Source: MGOM01 sp035455265
Lineage (GTDB): Bacteria; Chloroflexota; Anaerolineae; Anaerolineales; E44-bin32
DNA length: 5,605 nt
Assembly: GCA_035455265.1 (NCBI GenBank)
Contig: DATIFK010000166.1
Coordinates: 1-5,605 of the forward strand
Direction of reading: 5' to 3'
A model generated the notes under the pieces. The model searched no databases and was not told where the DNA came from. It was given only the letters and a program-made list of their open reading frames with translations. Position 1 is the first letter of the stretch. The number at the start of each line of letters is the position of its first letter. A program made the position numbers and the translations under genes. This document shows, piece by piece, positions 1 through 5,359 of the stretch.

Positions 1-1
1 C

Positions 2-376
2 TACAACAACACCGCCGAGATGCAGCACGTCATCTGCCAGGAGGTCGGCCACACCTTCGGCTTGGCCCATCAGGACGAGAGTGGGATTTCGCTAAACACG
101 TGCATGGACTACTACCACAACACGAGCGCCTCGGACACCCAGAGCACGCACCCGAACCAACACGACTACGATGAGCTTGGGCTCATCTACTCGCACTTCG
201 ACAGCACGACGACGGTGGGTAGCCTGCCGGCCAGCTTCCTCAGCGGCGACTTCAGCGCCCCGAGCGCCTGGGGACGCCTGGTGAGCAGCTCGCGGGACGG
301 TCGAGAGTCAACCTACGCGCGTGACTTTGGCCACGGGAACATTCTCGTGACCCATGTCATCTGGGCGGCCGAGTAA
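2..376 (+). CDS. Metzincin-like zinc metallopeptidase domain protein, C-terminal part (5' end outside window)
   Basis: The open frame enters from the left edge and ends at TAA 374-376, leaving 124 visible residues; the ATG at position 20 lies inside the domain and is not taken as the true start. The fragment opens with CQEVGHTFGLAHQDE, which matches the metzincin zinc-helix pattern HExxHxxGxxH except that the first ligand His is Gln. About 20 residues further, CMDY fits the Met-turn of metzincins. HPNQHDYDELGLIYSH follows, then a Ser/Thr-rich tail and a final segment ending NILVTHVIWAAE. By family logic this would be an extracytoplasmic Zn-dependent peptidase, but the signal peptide and N-terminal half are not visible. 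The altered ligand leaves two possibilities: a family that uses Gln at this position (I recall similar QEVGH hypothetical proteins, unverified) or a non-catalytic relative. The gene converges on the tRNA gene and shares its terminator. Family assignment is fairly sure; activity is not. Confidence 0.72.
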   Translation, partial: YNNTAEMQHVICQEVGHTFGLAHQDESGISLNTCMDYYHNTSASDTQSTHPNQHDYDELGLIYSHFDSTTTVGSLPASFLSGDFSAPSAWGRLVSSSRDGRESTYARDFGHGNILVTHVIWAAE

Positions 377-440
377 TCGGACCTTCGGGCAGCGGTGAGG
401 CCGACGCGCGAAGTCTGAGCAACCTTGCCCGGTGAGAGAA

Positions 441-478
441 GAAAAGGCGCACGCTCCTGCAGGAGCGTGCGCCTTTTC
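441..478. terminator. Bidirectional intrinsic terminator, perfect 38-bp palindrome
   Basis: Two 19-nt arms (441-459 and 460-478) are exact reverse complements, centred on CTGCAG. The core is a GC-rich stem (GGCGCACGCTCC) flanked by AAAA on the left and TTTT on the right. Read on either strand it gives a strong hairpin followed by a U run. It lies 64 nt after the stop of the plus-strand peptidase gene and 6 nt after the encoded CCA of the minus-strand tRNA, so it can end transcription from both sides. No other good terminator is visible between mrdA and this point, so it may also end read-through from gltX. Confidence 0.9.
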
Positions 479-483
479 GCGTT

Positions 484-557
484 TGGCTGGGGGTCGAGGA
501 TTCGAACCTCGGCATACGGATCCAGAGTCCGCTGTCCTACCACTAGACGAACCCCCA
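484..557 (-). tRNA. tRNA-Gln (anticodon CUG), CCA encoded
   Basis: The minus strand folds into a full cloverleaf. The 7-bp acceptor stem is TGGGGGT (557-551) with ACCCCCA (494-488). The D arm contains AGTGGTAGGA. The anticodon stem GCGGA/TCCGT has loop CTCTGGA, giving anticodon CUG, which reads CAG (Gln). The T arm is CGAGG-TTCGAAT-CCTCG. The discriminator is G at 487 and CCA is encoded at 486-484. The mature body is 71 nt without CCA. It follows gltX on the same strand, has a promoter-like sequence at 573-602 and ends at the palindromic terminator. Depending on the organism it is charged directly by GlnRS, or by a non-discriminating GluRS followed by GatCAB amidation; the window does not decide which. 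Confidence 0.95.
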
Positions 558-572
558 GTGATCGCCGCGGGG

Positions 573-602
573 ATTCTACCACTGGCAGCTGTCGGATGTC
601 AG
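573..602 (-). promoter_or_regulatory. Probable sigma70-type promoter of tRNA-Gln
   Basis: On the minus strand CTGACA (602-597, 5/6 match to the -35 consensus) is separated by 18 nt from TAGAAT (578-573, 5/6 match to the -10 consensus). The -10 is preceded by TGG, giving the extended form TGnTAGAAT. Transcription would start near 566, leaving a leader of about 9 nt before the tRNA 5' end at 557, which is typical for tRNA genes. The -35 hexamer lies within the heptad repeat array at 584-660. Confidence 0.6.
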
Positions 603-660
603 CTTTCAGCTGTTAGCTGCCCGCCAACCGCCGTCCGCCATCCGCCGTCTGCATTCCGCC
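584..660. repeat. Degenerate heptanucleotide tandem array A (11 units of 7 bp)
   Basis: The segment divides without gaps into eleven 7-bp units in one phase. Examples are GTCAGCT at 598, TTCAGCT at 605, GTTAGCT at 612, then AACCGCC at 626, GTCCGCC at 633 and ATCCGCC at 640. Column 5 is G in 11 of 11 units, column 3 is C in 10 of 11 and column 6 is C in 10 of 11; the other columns drift. The array shifts from an AGCT-type word on the left to a CCGCC-type word on the right. A period of seven is not a coding signature and no gene is supported here. The AGCT units also create small inverted repeats (584-590 with 615-621; 600-604 with 608-612). Confidence 0.75.
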
Positions 661-688
661 GCTCGTATCCGTTGTCAGCCCTTGACAC

Positions 689-765
689 GATCGCTCACTA
701 GCGACCACCCATCGCCCTTGCTGATCACCACTCACTCTGTTGCCAATCGCTGACTGCCGGCGGCC
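689..765. repeat. Weaker heptad-like repeat tract abutting the gltX stop
   Basis: Words such as GATCGCT (689), GACCACC (703), CATCGCC (710), AATCGCT (745) and GACTGCC (752) recur at multiples of 7 bp. They lie in the same phase as array A, since 689 is 105 bp after 584. Conservation is much looser: column 6 is C in most units and other columns vary widely. The four units between the tracts (661-688) do not fit well. The tract runs up to the gltX stop codon at 768-770. It is plausibly an older, more diverged continuation of array A, but chance cannot be excluded. With array A it accounts for most of the gene-free spacer between the tRNA and gltX. Confidence 0.42.
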
Positions 766-767
766 GA

Positions 768-2255
768 TCACAGGCTTGCGAGTCGCTCTGCGGCTCGGCG
801 AACACGAGCGAGGACGGTCTCGCGGCCGACGATGTCCATCGTCTCGAACAGCGGCGGGCTGACCGGTTGGCCCGTGACGGCGATGCGGAGCAGTCCAAAG
901 AGTTGGCCCGCTTCCAGCCCCAGCTCGTCGGCCAGGGAGCGTAGCGCCGGTTCGAGGGTCTTCGGATCGAGGCTGGGGGCAGCCTCGAGGCAGGCGAGGG
1001 CGGCCTGAAGGGCCTCGCGGGAGGCCTGCGGCGTCATGCCGCGGCCCGTCAGCGCCTCCTGGGGCGGCTCGACATCCGTGCGGAAGAAGAAGCCGGCGAT
1101 CTCGACGGATTCCTCCAACGTGCGAACGCGCTCGCGCAAGATGGGCGCCAGGCGAATGAGGGTGTTGCGATCGGCGGCCAGGCCGGCCTGCTGAAAGAAC
1201 GGCAGCATCCGACCGGCCAGGTCCTCGTCGGACAGACCTCGAGTGTAGATGCCGTTGAAGTGGTCGAGTTTGGTGAAGTTGACCGCCGCCGGGCTCGGGT
1301 TGAGCTTCTCCAAGGAGAACTTGGCGACGAGATCGTCCAATGAGAACAGCTCCGACCGGTCGTCGTACGACCATCCCATGAGCGCCAGCCAGTTGACGAC
1401 AGCCTCGGGCAGGTAGCCCAGGTCGCGCAGGTCGAGCGCGTAGATCGATTTGGCGCCGCCCTTGGTGTCGACCGCCTGGCGCTTGCTCATCTTGCCCTTG
1501 CCGGTCGGGTTGAGGAAGATCGACAGATGGACCCACACCGGCTCGTCCCATCCCAGGGCGCGCACGACCAGAACGTGCAGCGGGAAGGTGGGCAGCCACT
1601 CGGAGCTGCGCATCACATGGGTGATGCCCATCAGATGGTCGTCGACCATGGCGGCGAGATGATAGACCGGCTGGCCGTCGGATCGGAGCAGCACGTAGTC
1701 GTCAATGGTGGCGTTGTCGACGGTGATCGGTCCGCGCAGCAGGTCGACGGCGGTGGTCGTTCCTTCTCGAGGCGTGCGGAAGCGGACGACGTGCGGCTCG
1801 CCGCGGTCGGCGCGTTGGCGCGCCTCCTCGGGGCTCAACCGGCGACAGAGGCCGTCGTAGCGCGGCGGCTCCTTGCGCTTCTGCTGATCCTGGCGCATCT
1901 GCGCCAACCGTTCCGGCGAACAGAAGCACAGATAAGCCGCGCCGCGGTCGAGGAGCTGTTGGGCGTGGTCGGCATAGATCGCCGTCCGTTCCGATTGGCG
2001 ATACGGCCCGACCGGCCCCCCAATGTCGGGGCCCTCGTCCCACTGCAGGCCCAGCCAACGGAGACTCTCGCGGATCTCTTCTTCGGCGCCGGGGACGAGC
2101 CGCTTGACGTCGCTGTCCTCGATGCGCAGGATGAATTGGCCGCCCGTCTGGCGGGCCAGCAGGTAATCGTACAGCGCCGTCCGGACGCCGCCGATGTGGT
2201 GGCGACCGGTTGGGGAGGGTGCGTAGCGTACGCGGGCAGGGGAGGGTGTAGGCAT
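768..2255 (-). CDS. gltX: Glutamyl-tRNA synthetase (GluRS)
   Basis: A cytoplasmic class I aminoacyl-tRNA synthetase of 495 residues, a normal length for bacterial GluRS, which attaches glutamate to tRNA-Glu using ATP. The N-terminal Rossmann fold begins with APSPTGRHHIGG (residues 12-23), the GluRS form of the HIGH motif. The zinc-type insert shows C110-x-C112 and Y133-x3-C137, the CxC...YxxxC arrangement found in many GluRS. The second signature is KMSKR at 255-259, and the remainder is the helical anticodon-binding region. The ATG at 2255 gives a start directly before the catalytic fold; no clear Shine-Dalgarno sequence is seen. It begins 8 nt after the rodA stop, so translation is probably coupled. 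Whether it is discriminating or also charges tRNA-Gln cannot be told by eye. The stop at 768-770 abuts heptad repeats. Confidence 0.97.
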   Translation of the reverse strand: MPTPSPARVRYAPSPTGRHHIGGVRTALYDYLLARQTGGQFILRIEDSDVKRLVPGAEEEIRESLRWLGLQWDEGPDIGGPVGPYRQSERTAIYADHAQQLLDRGAAYLCFCSPERLAQMRQDQQKRKEPPRYDGLCRRLSPEEARQRADRGEPHVVRFRTPREGTTTAVDLLRGPITVDNATIDDYVLLRSDGQPVYHLAAMVDDHLMGITHVMRSSEWLPTFPLHVLVVRALGWDEPVWVHLSIFLNPTGKGKMSKRQAVDTKGGAKSIYALDLRDLGYLPEAVVNWLALMGWSYDDRSELFSLDDLVAKFSLEKLNPSPAAVNFTKLDHFNGIYTRGLSDEDLAGRMLPFFQQAGLAADRNTLIRLAPILRERVRTLEESVEIAGFFFRTDVEPPQEALTGRGMTPQASREALQAALACLEAAPSLDPKTLEPALRSLADELGLEAGQLFGLLRIAVTGQPVSPPLFETMDIVGRETVLARVRRAAERLASL

Positions 2256-2263
2256 GGGCGCAG

Positions 2264-3367
2264 CTACAAATCGATGGCTTTGTGACGCAGGATGACGCTC
2301 TCGACCAGGCCGATGCCGAACAGATTCGCTACGAGTGACGAACCGCCGTAGCTGAAGAACGGCAAGGGCACGCCCGAAACGGGGATGAGGCTGAGGTTCA
2401 TGCCGATGTTGAAGACGGCCGAGAACATCAACAGGCTGGCCACGCCGTAGGCCAGGTAGGCGCCAAATGGGTCGCGCGCCATCCTTGCCGCCCGGAAGCA
2501 GCGCAACAGAACGATGGCGAACACGGCGAGGAAGATCAAGGCTCCAGCCAGCCCGAATTCCTCCGAGAAGACGGCGAAGATGAAATCGGTGTGGCGCACC
2601 TTGAGGAAACGCAACTGCGCCTGAGTGCCGTGCAGGTAGCCCTTCCCGAACAGTCCGCCGGAGCCGATGGCGATCAACGCCTGAGTCACATTGTACGTCT
2701 CGCCGTAGCGCGCCTCGGGGTTGGGGAAGAGAAACGAAACCACTCGGGCTTGCTGGTACTCGGCCAGGAACGGCCAGGCCATCAGCGCCAGCACGACGGC
2801 GGCTCCGAGCACCAGAGCCAGTCGGCGCAGCGGAACGCCTGACGCCCAGACGACGGTGGCCCAGATGATGCCCAGATCGATCACGGTGCTGAGATCCGGC
2901 TGGAGAAAGACGAGCACGGCCGGCACACTCACCAGGATCAGGCTCTGAAGAATGACGCGTGTCTGGCTGAGGTCATGGCGGTGTCGCGCGAAGAAGTCGG
3001 CCATGACCAGGATCATCATGACCTTGGCCAGCTCGGTCGGCTGGATGTAGGCGATCCCAACGTTGAACCAGCGTGCGGCCCCGAAGCCGACGAATCCGGC
3101 GACCAAAACCAGCGCCAGGGCGGCGACGACCAGCAGGTAGAGCGGGCGGACCAGGGCCGTCCAGAAGCGGTAATCGATGGCGGCCGTGATCACGACGACC
3201 GCCAGGCCGATCATGGCGAAGATGGCCTGGCGCGGGACCAGATCGGCCAGGTTCTCGTTGCCGCCGATGGCCGAGCGGATCATGGCTACGCCGGCGATGG
3301 TCAGAACCGCCACCGACGCCAGCAGCCAGACGTCGAAATGACGCCACAGGCGAGTCGAAACCTGCAT
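2264..3367 (-). CDS. rodA: RodA, SEDS-family peptidoglycan glycosyltransferase
   Basis: A 367-residue polytopic inner-membrane protein of the FtsW/RodA/SpoVE (SEDS) family, which polymerises lipid II into glycan strands and works with the transpeptidase PBP2 in side-wall growth. About ten hydrophobic segments span most of its length. Family landmarks are ARWFNVG (98-104), QPTELAK (109-115), QPDLST (156-161), AIGSGGLFGKGYLHGTQ (233-249), RHTDFIFAVFSEE (258-270) with the likely catalytic Asp at 261, and GVPLPFFSYGGSS (332-344). The open frame extends upstream of this start, but that would overlap minE; the ATG at 3367 lies 4 nt after the minE stop and gives a normal N-terminus. It has no convincing Shine-Dalgarno, which suggests coupling to minE translation. 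RodA is preferred over FtsW because mrdA and the min genes sit in the same cluster. Confidence 0.94.
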   Translation of the reverse strand: MQVSTRLWRHFDVWLLASVAVLTIAGVAMIRSAIGGNENLADLVPRQAIFAMIGLAVVVITAAIDYRFWTALVRPLYLLVVAALALVLVAGFVGFGAARWFNVGIAYIQPTELAKVMMILVMADFFARHRHDLSQTRVILQSLILVSVPAVLVFLQPDLSTVIDLGIIWATVVWASGVPLRRLALVLGAAVVLALMAWPFLAEYQQARVVSFLFPNPEARYGETYNVTQALIAIGSGGLFGKGYLHGTQAQLRFLKVRHTDFIFAVFSEEFGLAGALIFLAVFAIVLLRCFRAARMARDPFGAYLAYGVASLLMFSAVFNIGMNLSLIPVSGVPLPFFSYGGSSLVANLFGIGLVESVILRHKAIDL

Positions 3368-3371
3368 GCGA

Positions 3372-3641
3372 TCAGCCGATCGGGCGCCGCCGGGCGCGGC
3401 TGGAGGCCAGCGGGATGTCGGCCACCAACCGCTGCTGGTCGCGGTCCTGGGTGAGCTCAATGCGGACGGCGCGTGAGTCGATCTCGATGTGGCGCGACAG
3501 AACGGCGATCAAGTCGTCCTTGAGCGCCTCGAGCTTCGCCGGGGGCAGATCGGCCCGGTCGTGGACCAGCACCAGCTGAAGTCGCTCTTTGGCAGCACGG
3601 GCGCTGTGGGCTTCGCCTCGCAGGAACCGCAGGAAGCTCAT
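3372..3641 (-). CDS. minE: MinE, cell division topological specificity factor
   Basis: An 89-residue protein, the usual size for MinE. It stimulates the MinD ATPase and drives MinCD off the membrane, producing oscillation or a midcell-permissive zone for FtsZ. The N-terminus MSFLRFLRGE (1-10) resembles the amphipathic membrane-targeting helix. AAKERLQLVLVHDR (16-29) matches the MinD-binding, anti-MinCD segment. The remainder, with LEALKDDLIAVLSRHIEID (37-55), is the topological-specificity dimer domain. The tail is Arg-rich. The ATG overlaps the minD stop as ATGA, and a strong GGGAGG lies 6 nt upstream inside minD. rodA starts 4 nt after its stop. Confidence 0.95.
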   Translation of the reverse strand: MSFLRFLRGEAHSARAAKERLQLVLVHDRADLPPAKLEALKDDLIAVLSRHIEIDSRAVRIELTQDRDQQRLVADIPLASSRARRRPIG

Positions 3642-4444
3642 GATGCGCCTCCCGGCCGGACCAGGCGGGAGAGTCGCCCGAAGAAACCGTCCCTGGCCTC
3701 GAGGTCTTCGAAAGCAACTTCTTCGCCGTTGAGGCGCCGGGCGATGTCGCGGAAGGCCTTGCCGGCGCGGCTCTTCGGATCGAGGGCCGCCGGCAGCCCC
3801 TGGTTGGATGACACCAGTACGGACTCGTCCTCGGGGACGACGCCGATCAATTGGATGGCGAGCACTTCGAGCACGTCTTCGGTGCTGAGCATGTCACCGC
3901 GGCGGACCATCTCGGGCTTGACCCGGTTGAGGACCAGCTGCGGCGGACCCTTTTCCTCGGCCTCGACCAAACCGATGATGCGATCGGCGTCGCGCACCGC
4001 CGAGACTTCCGGGTTGGTCACGATCAGGACGAGGTCCGCCGGCGCGACGGCGTTGCGAAAGCCGCGCTCGATCCCGGCCGGGGAGTCGATCACGACCCAG
4101 TCGAAGTCCGGCCGGATCTCGTCGGCCAGCCGCACCATGTCCTTGGGCGACACGGCCGTCTTGTCGCGCGTTTGCGCGGCCGGGATGAGGTGCAGGTCCG
4201 GCAGGCGCTTGTCCTTGATCATCGCCTGGCGCAGCTTGCAGCGTCCCTCGACGATGTCGACCAGGTCGTAGACGATGCGGTTCTCCAGGCCCATTACGAC
4301 GTCGAGGTTACGCAGCCCGATGTCGGCGTCGATGCAGACGACCCGCTGCCCGGCCGAGGCCAGCGCCACGCCGATGTTGGCGGTAGCGGTGGTCTTGCCC
4401 ACGCCGCCTTTGCCCGATGTGACCGTCACGACCCGTGCCGCCAT
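3638..4444 (-). CDS. minD: MinD, septum-site determining ParA-type ATPase
   Basis: A 268-residue peripheral membrane ATPase of the MinD/ParA family. ATP-bound dimers attach to the membrane, recruit MinC to block FtsZ assembly, and are released by MinE. Motifs seen: deviant Walker A GKGGVGKTT (11-19) with signature Lys12 and P-loop Lys17; IDADIGLRNLD (38-48) as switch I; VVIDSPAGIE (117-126) as the switch II/Walker B region; and a C-terminal amphipathic membrane-targeting sequence GFFGRLSRLVRP (253-264). The frame is open for 70 codons further upstream, but the ATG at 4444 gives the standard MinD N-terminus. It also has GGAG 7 nt upstream and avoids overlap with minC. It lies 13 nt after minC and overlaps minE by 4 nt. 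Confidence 0.97.
   Translation of the reverse strand: MAARVVTVTSGKGGVGKTTATANIGVALASAGQRVVCIDADIGLRNLDVVMGLENRIVYDLVDIVEGRCKLRQAMIKDKRLPDLHLIPAAQTRDKTAVSPKDMVRLADEIRPDFDWVVIDSPAGIERGFRNAVAPADLVLIVTNPEVSAVRDADRIIGLVEAEEKGPPQLVLNRVKPEMVRRGDMLSTEDVLEVLAIQLIGVVPEDESVLVSSNQGLPAALDPKSRAGKAFRDIARRLNGEEVAFEDLEARDGFFGRLSRLVRPGGAS
3648..3653 (-). promoter_or_regulatory. Ribosome binding site of minE, inside minD
   Basis: GGGAGG on the minus strand ends 6 nt before the minE ATG at 3641, which is optimal spacing. It lies within the last codons of minD, so minE can recruit ribosomes directly as well as by coupling at the ATGA overlap. It is the strongest Shine-Dalgarno sequence in the operon. Confidence 0.75.
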
Positions 4445-4451
4445 GCGTTGT

Positions 4452-4455
4452 CTCC
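4452..4455 (-). promoter_or_regulatory. Ribosome binding site of minD (decides the start)
   Basis: GGAG on the minus strand, 7 nt before the ATG at 4444, lies in the 13-nt gap after the minC stop. It supports the 268-residue MinD start over the much longer open frame that reads back through minC. Confidence 0.7.
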
Positions 4456-4457
4456 GG

Positions 4458-5156
4458 TTATCCGTGCCGTCGCTCTTCGTCCCAGGGTTGCGCCACGAGT
4501 TGACCGTCTCGCAGAAAGGCCATTTCGGGTCGCACGCGCCCTCGCTTCGAGGGCGACACGGCGATGCGGCCGGCGATGCGAAGTTGTGTCGGCGCCAGGT
4601 CGAGGGCGCATACGCTGGCCGACTCGTCGCCACCGGCGCCGGCGTGCACGACACCGCGCAGGTGGCCCCACACCAGGATGTTGCCGCCGGCCACGATCTC
4701 CGCGCCGGGATTGACGTCGCCCAGGACGATCACGTGGCCGGGATGTCGCAGCACCTGCCCGGATCGAAGTGTCCGATCGAGGAACAACGCCGCCTCGGCC
4801 GGAACTTCCTCATCGACGGGTTCTTCCTCAGCTTCCTCCGCTTCGGATTTCGCGCCCGCCCGGGTGAGATCCGTCTGCAGGCCCAGGTTGGCGGCCGATG
4901 CCTGAGTCAGAGGCGAGCTCGACAGCACAGCGTACAAGGTGGTCTCGCGTTGGGAGAGGTCATCTCGCAACCCGCCCAGGTCGGCCGCGCCCAGGGCGCG
5001 CTCCTCGACCTGCAGCGCCAGGCGCGCGCCTCGGAAGAAATCGCCGCGGCTGTCGATCGTCGCCAGCAGGGAGGCGCGCAACGCCTCCCATTCGCCTGGG
5101 GGAAGGGCGATCAGCAACCCGTCCCGGACCCCTTTGATCGGCAGTGGCTCGGCCAT
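4458..5156 (-). CDS. minC: MinC, septum-site determining protein (FtsZ inhibitor)
   Basis: A 232-residue cytoplasmic protein recruited to the membrane by MinD, where it antagonises FtsZ polymers. The N-terminal domain (about 1-95) starts PLPIKGVRDGLLIALPPGEW and is less conserved, as is usual for MinC_N. A Glu-rich acidic linker covers about 101-122. The C-terminal beta-helix domain (about 126-228) carries RTLRSGQVLRHPGHVIVLGD (128-147), followed by NPGAEIVAGGNILVWGHLRG (149-168), containing the conserved RSGQ MinD-contact region and repeated Gly turns. The ATG at 5156 is preceded by GGAAGG ending only 2 nt away, and by an extended -10 promoter about 20 nt upstream. It is first in the compact minC-minD-minE-rodA-gltX run. 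Confidence 0.94.
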   Translation of the reverse strand: MAEPLPIKGVRDGLLIALPPGEWEALRASLLATIDSRGDFFRGARLALQVEERALGAADLGGLRDDLSQRETTLYAVLSSSPLTQASAANLGLQTDLTRAGAKSEAEEAEEEPVDEEVPAEAALFLDRTLRSGQVLRHPGHVIVLGDVNPGAEIVAGGNILVWGHLRGVVHAGAGGDESASVCALDLAPTQLRIAGRIAVSPSKRGRVRPEMAFLRDGQLVAQPWDEERRHG

Positions 5157-5173
5157 GGCCTTCCGAATGGCGG

Positions 5174-5182
5174 ATTATAGCA
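5174..5182 (-). promoter_or_regulatory. Extended -10 promoter upstream of minC
   Basis: The minus strand reads TGCTATAAT, a perfect TATAAT (5179-5174) with the TGn extension. No good -35 hexamer is found 16-18 nt upstream, where the sequence is GC-rich, which is acceptable for extended -10 promoters. The expected start is near 5167, giving a leader of only about 11 nt before the minC ATG. This is the best candidate promoter for the minC-to-gltX operon, independent of mrdA. Confidence 0.62.
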
Positions 5183-5238
5183 TGCTGACTGCGCAAGGCC
5201 CCGCCTGTGGGCCCCTGGCGATGCCTGAGGCCAGTTCT

Positions 5239-5287
5239 GGCGGTTGCCAGCCAACAGCCACCAGCCGCCAGCCGCCAGTTCCCATAC
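5239..5287. repeat. Degenerate heptanucleotide tandem array B
   Basis: Seven consecutive 7-bp units: GGCGGTT (5239), GCCAGCC (5246), AACAGCC (5253), ACCAGCC (5260), GCCAGCC (5267), GCCAGTT (5274) and a diverged CCCATAC (5281). The five central units share the core xxCAGyy. The array sits between mrdA and minC. CTGGCGG at 5237-5243 is complementary to CCGCCAG at 5265-5271 and 5272-5278, so it could also fold. No gene is supported in this 197-nt spacer (5157-5353); besides this array it holds the minC promoter and array C. Confidence 0.7.
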
Positions 5288-5331
5288 CCTCCAAACAACT
5301 TGTCGAAGCATGGCGGGGAAGCGGAAAGCGC

Positions 5332-5359
5332 ATGACTGACAACTGACGACTGTCTACTG
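5332..5359. repeat. Heptanucleotide tandem array C at the mrdA stop
   Basis: Four 7-bp units share the ending ACTG: ATGACTG (5332), ACAACTG (5339), ACGACTG (5346) and TCTACTG (5353). Read on the minus strand this is CAGTxxx repeating immediately from the mrdA stop codon (5356-5354) into the spacer; the last unit contains that stop. The word differs from arrays A and B, but the period is the same. Confidence 0.68.

Noticed and set aside
584..621. Intrinsic terminator of gltX from the GGCAGCT/AGCTGCC inverted repeat
   Set aside because: The loop is 24 nt, the stem is only 7 bp and no T run follows on the minus strand. The complementarity is a by-product of the self-complementary AGCT in the heptads.
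584..772. CRISPR array or direct-repeat array with spacers
   Set aside because: The periodicity is 7 bp and contiguous, with no 25-37 bp repeat, no spacers and no cas genes nearby.
613..1599. 328-codon open frame on the minus strand overlapping gltX
   Set aside because: It runs in another frame through the clear GluRS coding sequence. Its translation is Arg/Pro/Gly-rich low-complexity text typical of GC-rich shadow frames, with no recognisable motif.
1527..2285. 252-codon open frame on the plus strand opposite gltX
   Set aside because: It is antisense to the HIGH-motif half of GluRS; no family features and no ribosome binding site support it.
3368..3460. Upstream extension of RodA by 31 residues
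   Set aside because: The added residues are Ser/Pro/Arg-rich, overlap the end of minE, and precede the normal RodA N-terminus beginning at 3367.
4445..4654. Upstream extension of MinD by 70 residues
   Set aside because: It would read through the minC C-terminus in another frame. The standard MinD N-terminus and a ribosome binding site support 4444.
3851..4714. 287-codon plus-strand open frame opposite minD and minC
   Set aside because: It is the reverse-strand shadow of the MinD and MinC frames, Asp/Arg/His-rich with no domain.
4275..5180. 301-codon plus-strand open frame opposite minC
   Set aside because: It is antisense to MinC and part of MinD, both firmly identified; its length is explained by the rarity of stops at high GC.
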